From Clostridiales bacterium (GTDB taxonomy: Bacteria > Bacillota > Clostridia > Christensenellales > UBA1242), in assembly GCA_003453435.1 (NCBI GenBank), contig DMLH01000004.1, positions 1 through 6,427 of the forward strand: a stretch of DNA of 6,427 nt, read 5' to 3'. A program made the position numbers and the translations under genes. This document shows, piece by piece, positions 1-5,395 of this stretch. How positions within the stretch are numbered: position 1 is the stretch's first letter; each line of letters opens with the position of its first letter. The notes beneath the pieces were generated by a model. The model was given only the letters and a program-made list of their open reading frames with translations, was not told the origin of the DNA and did not search any database.

Positions 1-1413
1 TTCTTTTGCAAGTATATCTTTAAAATCTTCAATTTGCAAGTGTAAATTTGTTAAATCATTTTTAATTTTTTCAACTTCAAGTCCAGTCAATCTTTGAAGC
101 CTCATGTCAAGTATTGCACCGGCTTGAATATCGTCTAACAAGAATTTTGACGTTAAGTTCGCAATTGCCTCTTGTCTGTCCGCACTGGCTTTAATTGTTG
201 CAATAACCTCATCAATATTAGTTAATGCAACCAAAAGTCCTTCCAAAATATGTGCTTTTTCTTGCGCTTTTTCCAAATCATATTTTGTACGTTTTGTTAC
301 AACTTCTTTTTGGAAGTTTAAATAATGGCTAAGCATTTCTTTAAGGTTAAGAAGTTTCGGCTCGCCGTTAACCAAAGCAAGCATTATAATGCCGTTAGAA
401 ATTTGAAGTTCTGTATGTTTATATAGGAAATTCAAAATAACTTGTGGGTTGTAATCTTTTTTAATATCTATAACAATTTTAATTCCATTTCTGTTGCTTA
501 AATCAACCAGTTTTGCAATTCCTTCAACTCGCTTATCCTTAACAAGATTTGCAATATCAGTTACAAGTTTTGCTTTGTTTACTTGATAAGGAAGTTCAGT
601 TATTGTAATTGTACTTTTGCCATTATCTTCTTCCTCAATATTAGCCCTGCCTCTTAAAATAACGCCACCACGACCTGTTGAATAAGCGTGCTTTATTGCG
701 GCTCCGCCCATAATTAAACCGCGTGTAGGGTAGTCTGGAGCAGGAATATATTGCATTAAGCCATCAATATCAATTTCTGGGTTATCAATCATTGCAACAC
801 AGCCATTAATAACTTCCTTAAGGTTATGAGGTGGAATATATGTTGCCATACCAACAGCAATTCCGTCACTACCGTTTACAAGTAGATTTGGGAACCTTGC
901 AGGTAATACAACTGGCTCTTTAAGTTCTCCGTCATAGTTAGGAACGAAATCCACCGTGTTTTTGTCAATATCTCTAAGCATTTCATTGGCAATTTTTGAA
1001 AGCCTTGCTTCAGTGTATCTGCTTGCTGCGGCTCCGTCACCATCAATGCTTCCAAAATTTCCATGACCTTGAACAAGTGGGTTATTTATTGAAAAGTCTT
1101 GGGCAAGCCTAACCATAGCATCGTAAATCGAACTGTCGCCGTGTGGGTGATATTTACCCATAACATCACCAACTGTTCTTGCCGATTTTTTAAATGGCTT
1201 ATCGTAAGTCGCGCCCATTTCGCCCATGCCGTAAATAATACGTCTGTGAACAGGTTTAAGTCCGTCTCTAACATCAGGTATTGCACGGCTAACATTAACC
1301 GCCATTGCATAGGCAATAAAGTTTTCTTTCATTTGGTCATTAAGGTCAACGTCAACAACTTTGCTGTTTGCCAAAATTTTAGAAAGTTCCTCGCTGTAAT
1401 CTTCTTTTCTCAT
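1..1413 (-). CDS. gyrA: DNA gyrase subunit A, N-terminal 471 residues (3' end beyond window)
   Basis: GyrA cuts and rejoins both DNA strands in the A2B2 gyrase that introduces negative supercoils using ATP. The frame is open from the ATG at 1413 to the left edge without a stop, so the C-terminal DNA-wrapping domain, with the GyrA box, lies outside. The start is set by AGGAG at 1419-1423, five bases upstream. Seen: DVRDGLKPVHRR in the winged-helix domain; HPHGDSSIYDA, with Ser94 and Asp98 matching E. coli Ser83 and Asp87; QGHGNFGSIDGD at 115-126; catalytic Tyr133 in RYTEAR (E. coli Tyr122); Ile185 in GIAVGMAT (E. coli Ile174, the DNA-bending finger); and AILDMRLQRLTGLE at 433-446 in the coiled coil. 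The constant offset of 11 to E. coli shows no internal indel over that span. It follows gyrB by 174 bp with no terminator between, so cotranscription is likely. Context and motifs favour GyrA over ParC, although the decisive C-terminal region is not visible. Confidence 0.98.
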   Translation of the reverse strand, partial: MRKEDYSEELSKILANSKVVDVDLNDQMKENFIAYAMAVNVSRAIPDVRDGLKPVHRRIIYGMGEMGATYDKPFKKSARTVGDVMGKYHPHGDSSIYDAMVRLAQDFSINNPLVQGHGNFGSIDGDGAAASRYTEARLSKIANEMLRDIDKNTVDFVPNYDGELKEPVVLPARFPNLLVNGSDGIAVGMATYIPPHNLKEVINGCVAMIDNPEIDIDGLMQYIPAPDYPTRGLIMGGAAIKHAYSTGRGGVILRGRANIEEEDNGKSTITITELPYQVNKAKLVTDIANLVKDKRVEGIAKLVDLSNRNGIKIVIDIKKDYNPQVILNFLYKHTELQISNGIIMLALVNGEPKLLNLKEMLSHYLNFQKEVVTKRTKYDLEKAQEKAHILEGLLVALTNIDEVIATIKASADRQEAIANLTSKFLLDDIQAGAILDMRLQRLTGLEVEKIKNDLTNLHLQIEDFKDILAKE

Positions 1414-1587
1414 TTTTTCTCCTAAATACAAATTTTAAAAATTTGATATTTTTTGATAAAATTTATTGTTTTTTTGTAATTTTTTATGGTTTTTTACGCA
1501 ATTCTTAACAATTTTTAGTCTTTAAACCAATTTTTGATATAATTTTAATTTTTAATTTCAGTTGTACAAAATGAATATTTTATTGTT
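1414..1587. other. gyrB-gyrA intergenic region, A/T-rich with phased A-tracts
   Basis: This 174-bp gap is almost entirely A and T. It holds no GC-rich hairpin that could end gyrB transcription and no promoter I would defend; short Pribnow-like strings occur but none has a good -35 box at the right distance. Tracts of four to seven T on the plus strand (A on the coding strand) are centred at about 1451.5, 1472, 1482.5, 1492.5, 1514, 1533 and 1544.5, close to whole multiples of about 10.35 bp, which is the arrangement that bends DNA intrinsically. A palindrome lies next to the gyrA ribosome binding site and is listed separately. Confidence 0.6.
1429..1445. repeat. 17-bp palindrome just upstream of the gyrA ribosome binding site
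   Basis: The sequence CAAATTTT-A-AAAATTTG is a perfect inverted repeat with 8-bp arms around one central base. It ends five bases before AGGAG (1419-1423) of gyrA. As DNA it could be an operator; as RNA the one-base centre means only a shorter, weak A/U stem could form. The arms are A/T except at their outer ends, so part of the match could be chance in such biased DNA. No function is claimed. Confidence 0.4.
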
Positions 1588-3540
1588 TTAAATATCCAAA
1601 TTTTTAACAAGTGTTGCATTTTCTTCAATAAATTTTCTTCTAACTTCTGGGTTGTCTCCCATAAGGTCATTAAACACTTTGTCTGCCTCAATAGCATCAC
1701 TCATATTAACTTTTAAAAGAATTCGTCTTTCTGGGTCCATGGTTGTTTCCCAAAGTTGGTCAGCATCCATTTCGCCTAAACCCTTGTATCTTTGTTGCCC
1801 TGTAATTTTTTTTGTGTTTGTTGCGTTAAATTTAGCCATTTCTTCTTCTGTGTAAAAATAATGTTCTTCACTGCCACAGTTTATTTTATAAAGTGGTGGT
1901 TGAGCAACGTAAACGTGACCTTCGCTTATTAGTTTTGGCATAAAGCGGAAAATAAATGTCAAAAGCAAAATTCTTATATGAGAGCCGTCAACATCGGCAT
2001 CGGTCATACAAATAATTTTGTCATATCTTAATTTGCTACTATCATAGTCGTCTTGAATTCCACAACCAAAGGCAGTAATCATTGCTTTAATTTCTTCACT
2101 AGATAGTGCCCTTGCAAGTCTTGCTTTTTCAACGTTTAAAATTTTACCTCTAAGAGGAAGTATTGCTTGGTATCTTGGGTCACGTCCGCCCTTTGCGCTG
2201 CCGCCGGCAGAATCTCCCTCAACAAGATATATTTCACAGAACGCAGGGTTCTGCTCACTGCAATCTGTTAACTTGCCAGGTAGGGTAGTTGTTTCTAGTG
2301 CTCCTTTACGTCTTGCAAGTTCTCTTGCATTTCTAGCCGCATCACGGGCTCTCTGAGCCGTAATAGAACGAAGTATAATCTCCTTTGCATCTTTTGGGTT
2401 TTCCTCCAGATACGTGCCAAATCCGTCCTGTAATGCATTTCCAACAATGGCTCTCATTTCGCTGTTGCCAAGTTTTGTTTTTGTTTGGCCCTCAAATTGT
2501 GGGTCAGTCAACTTAACTGAAATAACTGCTGTTAAGCCCTCTCTAACATCATCACCGCTCAACTTTTCTTCTGGCTTTAACAACTTTTGTTTGTGACCAT
2601 AGTCGTTAATAATTTTTGTTAAATATGTTTTAAATCCGTCTAAATGTGTGCCGCCTTCCTCAGTGTTAATATTGTTTGCATAGGCGTAAATAATTTCGTT
2701 GTAAGTGTCATTATATTGAAGCGAAATTTCAACTTCATTTTTTGCACCGACTTTGTTTATATAAACAGGCTTTGGAAATAAAACAGTTTTGCCACGATTT
2801 AAATAATCAACATATTCAATAATACCACCTTCGTAATGGAAAGTTTCACTTTTAACTTCTTCACCACGTTCATCAGTTAAACTAATTGTAATGCCCTTGT
2901 TTAAAAATGCAATCTCTCTAAATCTATTCCTTATTGTTTCGTAATTAAAATGTACTGTCTCAAAAATTTCTGCATCTGGCAAAAATGTTACAGTGGTTCC
3001 GTGATTTTTAGCCGGCTCAATAACCTTTAATGGCTCATCAGGAATGCCTCTATGGTATTTTTGATAATGATGCCCTCCATTTTGATAAACGTCAACAGTA
3101 AGCCACTCACTTAGCGCATTAACGCAGGATACACCAACTCCGTGAAGACCGCCACTTATGTGATAGCCCTCACCACCAAACTTACCGCCTGCGTGGAGTT
3201 TTGTTAAACAAATTTCAACTGCGCTTTTATTTTCTGGCTGATGAATTCCTGTTGGAATTCCACGGCCGTTATCTGTAACTTTACAACTGCCATCCTTTTG
3301 CAAAAACACTTCAATATTGTCACAGTAACCTGCAAGTGACTCATCAATACTGTTGTCTACAATTTCAGTTATCAAGTGATGAAGACCTCTTTCATCGGTA
3401 CTACCAATGTACATACCTGGTCTTTTACGTACAGGTTCAAGCCCTTCCAAAACCTGAATATCGCTTGCTTCGTAATGTGCAGATTTCTCAAAATTTTTAA
3501 ATTCCTCTTCTGCACTTATTTGTTCTAATTCTTCTGCCAT
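1588..3540 (-). CDS. gyrB: DNA gyrase subunit B
   Basis: GyrB is the ATPase subunit of gyrase; it clamps the passing DNA segment and supplies the metal-binding TOPRIM site used in cleavage. The 650 residues match the short GyrB type common in Gram-positive bacteria. Seen in order: an acidic leader (1-22); the GHKL ATPase with RKRPGMYIGS (39-48), catalytic Glu59 and Asn63 in EIVDNSIDE, Asp90 in DNGRGIPTG and the ATP lid GGLHGVGVS (130-138); a transducer domain; TOPRIM with EGDSAGG (441-447; Glu441) and DADVDGSHI (514-522; Asp514, Asp516, Asp518); then GQQRYKGLGEM (581-591) and the terminal NLDI typical of the family. The start is fixed by AGGAG at 3546-3550, five bases upstream of the ATG. It is preceded by its own A/T-rich promoter region and followed by gyrA without a visible terminator. 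Key catalytic residues are present and no frame break is seen. ParE is the main alternative, but adjacency to recF and gyrA argues for GyrB. Confidence 0.99.
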   Translation of the reverse strand: MAEELEQISAEEEFKNFEKSAHYEASDIQVLEGLEPVRKRPGMYIGSTDERGLHHLITEIVDNSIDESLAGYCDNIEVFLQKDGSCKVTDNGRGIPTGIHQPENKSAVEICLTKLHAGGKFGGEGYHISGGLHGVGVSCVNALSEWLTVDVYQNGGHHYQKYHRGIPDEPLKVIEPAKNHGTTVTFLPDAEIFETVHFNYETIRNRFREIAFLNKGITISLTDERGEEVKSETFHYEGGIIEYVDYLNRGKTVLFPKPVYINKVGAKNEVEISLQYNDTYNEIIYAYANNINTEEGGTHLDGFKTYLTKIINDYGHKQKLLKPEEKLSGDDVREGLTAVISVKLTDPQFEGQTKTKLGNSEMRAIVGNALQDGFGTYLEENPKDAKEIILRSITAQRARDAARNARELARRKGALETTTLPGKLTDCSEQNPAFCEIYLVEGDSAGGSAKGGRDPRYQAILPLRGKILNVEKARLARALSSEEIKAMITAFGCGIQDDYDSSKLRYDKIICMTDADVDGSHIRILLLTFIFRFMPKLISEGHVYVAQPPLYKINCGSEEHYFYTEEEMAKFNATNTKKITGQQRYKGLGEMDADQLWETTMDPERRILLKVNMSDAIEADKVFNDLMGDNPEVRRKFIEENATLVKNLDI

Positions 3541-3560
3541 AACAGCTCCTATTGTTCTAT

Positions 3561-3611
3561 ATTATATACTATAGTAATTATATCATATATATATATAAAT
3601 TAAAAGTGATT
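3561..3611 (-). promoter_or_regulatory. Predicted gyrB promoter region: extended -10 plus a second Pribnow box
   Basis: On the minus strand there is a perfect TATAAT at 3577-3582 preceded by TG at 3584-3585, making an extended -10 element (TGATATAAT). Only a poor -35 match, TTTTAA, lies 17 bp further up, as expected for an extended -10 promoter. A second perfect TATAAT is at 3561-3566, 16 bp downstream, without a recognisable -35. Between the two boxes is the 10-bp palindrome TACTATAGTA (3567-3576), where transcription from the upstream box would be expected to start. The spacer of the upstream promoter contains an alternating AT run at 3585-3597. In DNA this rich in A and T, -10 matches also arise by chance; the TG motif is the strongest support. 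Confidence 0.55.
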
Positions 3612-3689
3612 TTTGAAAAAAATCAAAATAAAGTCAAAATTTCTGTTTTACGGGGTCTTTTATAAATCTTAACATAAGAGTTGTTTTTG

Positions 3690-3712
3690 TTGTGATCGCT
3701 GTTTTGTGGTCG
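3690..3712. repeat. Two direct repeats CGAYCACAA, 14 bp apart
   Basis: On the minus strand CGACCACAA (3704-3712) and CGATCACAA (3690-3698) are 9-bp direct repeats differing at one base, with a 14-bp period. They lie between the terminator of the transglutaminase-like gene and the gyrB promoter, about 110 bp upstream of the gyrB -10 elements, and contain more G and C than their surroundings. A binding site for a regulator is possible but nothing else supports it. Confidence 0.35.
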
Positions 3713-3734
3713 TTTTATCGGTTATTAGAGTGGC

Positions 3735-3757
3735 AAAAAGGAGCCGTTCGGCTCCCC
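3735..3757 (-). terminator. Rho-independent terminator of the transglutaminase-like gene
   Basis: Reading the minus strand, the stem GGAGCC (3750-3755), loop GAAC (3746-3749) and stem GGCTCC (3740-3745) are followed at once by five T (3735-3739). The stem has five G-C pairs out of six and can be extended by two G-U pairs. It starts directly after the TAA at 3758-3760. This is the only clear intrinsic terminator in the window and it separates the upstream gene from gyrB. Confidence 0.9.
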
Positions 3758-5212
3758 TTACTTTTCTTTTTTTTCTTCCTTTTCCTTTTCTTTTAGATTT
3801 TCACATTCTGTCCAAGTTGTTTTTTGTTTGTAATACCATTTTTTACTTCTTTTAATGTTCTTTTTTAAAGTTTCATAAACTATTTTGGATATTTCATCCT
3901 TGGTTTTTTCCGGATTCATAACTCCTAAAACTTTTTGTAATGCATTTTGCATTTGCCCAACATCAACATGAGGCGAACGCTGTTTTAAATATTTAAATAA
4001 TGCCTTTGTGTTGTAAATTGTGTCCAGTTTGGTTATGTCCTCATCTGCAATCTTTGCGTTTTTTTCCAACAACTTATCAAAACATAAATTGCTGTGTTTT
4101 AAATTATGCATGGTCTCATATAAAATTACATAATCTTTAAAATCTTGCCTTGATAACAAATATTTGCTAAGCAATGTGTCCGTTGTGTTTAGTTTAATTG
4201 AACTATCCAATTCTGTAATCATATTTAATCGGTCTTTTGAAACACTTGCATATTTTTCTCGATCAGATAAATGCCAATTAGTTATTTTGTATTTATATTT
4301 TTTTGCCGTTCTAGCGGTTGATAGACCCTCATAATAATCACGACTTCTATAACATCGATCCAACTCGACAAAAAAATCAGAGATATTTTCGCCAATATTT
4401 TTAATTTGACCAATTTCTGTCATAAAGAACATTAATGAATTTGCTTTCATCGCAGAATCCCATGTTGGGTCAAGATAATAGAAACCATCAATTTTATATT
4501 TGTCATCCTTTATATACGCAATGTTATTTTGATGAGGGCCTGGGTGAACTTTTCCATCCTCATACCTTTTGGCTGACAATAAATTAGAAAAAATCTTTAA
4601 ATTTGGGTCATTTATTTCATTTACAACTGCTTTTAAATATTCACTGTATCCCGTACAAACAATTTTATCGCTATTAAGTATTCCATATACCGATCTTGAT
4701 ATGGATGGATCATCAAATTCTACGTTTTCATGATTATATTTAAACTTTGCGGTTAGTAAATAAGCGTGCAAAAGTGCTTCAAGTGGCGAGTAGCCATTCT
4801 TTTTTATAAGATTTGCTTGTTCTTTGATAATTTTATCTGCCTTTGCGACACTTTGATAATCAAAAACGTCATCATAATCATAAACGCCAGCCTTAAAACC
4901 TAATGCTTTTGCAAAAGTATCAATTGCTTTTAAATTGTCCAATTCCTTTTGTGAAAAAGTTTTTTTGTTATAATTGTTATTAAAACCAAAAACTATATCG
5001 CTTGGCTTAAGTCCAAAATTCATTAGTTCACGAACAAGATCATAAAATTCAGAAAAATGATTGTCATCCGCCAAAACTTCTCTCTCACATGCAATCATGT
5101 ATTTCGCATTATTGCCTTTAATCTTAGACCTGAATTGGCGATATTGATTTATAGATGTTTTGAAAAATTCATCAAAATCTCCACCTCTGTATATAGCACG
5201 ATAAAAATTCAT
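3758..5212 (-). CDS. Transglutaminase-like (cysteine protease fold) cytoplasmic protein, substrate unknown
   Basis: The 484-residue protein has a transglutaminase-like core at about 140-255. Cys186 in KIVCTGYSEYL fits the family's catalytic VCxGY motif, His227 in PHQNN stands where HAWN usually lies, and Asp248 in YYLDPTWDS matches the usual VDPTWDD, giving a plausible Cys-His-Asp triad. The His-to-Asp stretch is about six residues longer than usual, and the residues after His are QNN instead of AWN. Such domains act as proteases, peptidases or acyl-transfer enzymes; which applies here cannot be told. Residues 1-140 and 255-470 are charged and appear mostly helical with no domain I recognise, and residues 471-484 are a Lys/Glu tail. 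No signal peptide or membrane segment is visible, so it is probably cytoplasmic. The ATG at 5212 follows GAGG (5220-5223) by seven bases and lies about 14 bases after the predicted transcription start. It has its own promoter and terminator, so it is probably independent of recF and gyrB. The family call is fairly sure; the function is unknown. Confidence 0.8.
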   Translation of the reverse strand: MNFYRAIYRGGDFDEFFKTSINQYRQFRSKIKGNNAKYMIACEREVLADDNHFSEFYDLVRELMNFGLKPSDIVFGFNNNYNKKTFSQKELDNLKAIDTFAKALGFKAGVYDYDDVFDYQSVAKADKIIKEQANLIKKNGYSPLEALLHAYLLTAKFKYNHENVEFDDPSISRSVYGILNSDKIVCTGYSEYLKAVVNEINDPNLKIFSNLLSAKRYEDGKVHPGPHQNNIAYIKDDKYKIDGFYYLDPTWDSAMKANSLMFFMTEIGQIKNIGENISDFFVELDRCYRSRDYYEGLSTARTAKKYKYKITNWHLSDREKYASVSKDRLNMITELDSSIKLNTTDTLLSKYLLSRQDFKDYVILYETMHNLKHSNLCFDKLLEKNAKIADEDITKLDTIYNTKALFKYLKQRSPHVDVGQMQNALQKVLGVMNPEKTKDEISKIVYETLKKNIKRSKKWYYKQKTTWTECENLKEKEKEEKKEK

Positions 5213-5223
5213 GACAATACCTC

Positions 5224-5235
5224 GCTAGTTCTAGT
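5224..5235. repeat. CTAG inverted/direct pair at the predicted transcription start
   Basis: The minus strand reads ACTAGAACTAGC here: two ACTAG copies in tandem, in which the self-complementary CTAG cores are two bases apart and so also form an inverted pair. It overlaps the end of the -10 box and the predicted transcription start of the transglutaminase-like gene. CTAG is a rare tetranucleotide in many bacteria. It could be a second operator half-site, but it is short and may be chance. Confidence 0.3.
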
Positions 5236-5261
5236 ATAGCTTATATAATAAAAAATGTCAA
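5233..5261 (-). promoter_or_regulatory. Strong sigma-70/SigA-type promoter for the transglutaminase-like gene
   Basis: On the minus strand a perfect -35 box TTGACA (5256-5261) is separated by exactly 17 bp from the -10 box TATACT (5233-5238), which matches TATAAT at five of six bases. Transcription should start near 5226, leaving a leader of about 14 bases that just contains the GAGG ribosome binding site. This is the best promoter in the window, and it shows that the gene does not depend on readthrough from recF. Confidence 0.88.
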
Positions 5262-5282
5262 TACGCAATTTTACTGACATTT
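5253..5282. promoter_or_regulatory. Inverted repeat over the -35 box, operator candidate
   Basis: AAATGTCA (5253-5260) and TGACATTT (5275-5282) are perfect 8-bp inverted arms separated by 14 bp. Their centres are 22 bp apart, about two helical turns, so a dimeric protein could contact both on one face of the DNA. The inner arm overlaps the TTGACA box, so binding would be expected to compete with RNA polymerase. Part of the arm is fixed by the promoter sequence itself, but the outer copy is not. The regulator is unknown. Confidence 0.5.
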
Positions 5283-5355
5283 ATTATTTATTTTAAAACT
5301 AAACACATGGTGGGTGCAATTTGTTAGAAAGAATAACACATATTATGCTTTAAAT

Positions 5356-5394
5356 GCACAATGGGTGTGCCGTTTTTATAAAACATCTGGCACA
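5356..5394 (-). other. Hairpin just after recF with an alternative pairing; no T-tract
   Basis: One base after the recF stop, the minus strand has TGTGCC (5389-5394) able to pair with GGCACA (5366-5371); inside, GTTTT and AAAAC can pair around a three-base loop, leaving AGAT as a bulge. The same GGCACA segment can instead pair with TGTGC at 5356-5360 across a five-base loop. No run of T follows either stem, so it does not qualify as a standard intrinsic terminator. It could protect the 3' end of the recF message or be a weak pause site. No other recF terminator is visible. Confidence 0.4.
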
Positions 5395-5395
5395 T

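Noticed and set aside
876..1425. Open frames of 66, 76 and 108 codons overlapping gyrA
   Set aside because: They lie within or antisense to the conserved gyrA catalytic region, have no supporting ribosome binding site or recognisable product, and are explained by gyrA coding bias.
1414..1587. A separate gyrA promoter in the gap after gyrB
   Set aside because: Several TATAAT-like strings occur, for example TAAAAT near 1540, but none has a -35 box better than three of six matches at 16-18 bp. In such A/T-rich DNA this is background.
3758..5212. The transglutaminase-like gene as a recent horizontal insertion
   Set aside because: Sampled lines are about 22-32% G+C, but sampled recF lines are equally low (about 17-30%), and gyrA and gyrB are richer mainly in strongly conserved stretches. 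No terminal inverted repeats, target duplication, integrase or tRNA flank it. Position alone does not show transfer.
5213..5395. Possible origin of replication elements in the gaps near recF and gyrB
   Set aside because: The locus is typical of the origin region, but I found no TTATCCACA-like DnaA box or cluster in any of the three gaps. The nearest match, TGTGGTCGT near 3706, fits only about half of the reverse consensus. The origin is probably outside the window.
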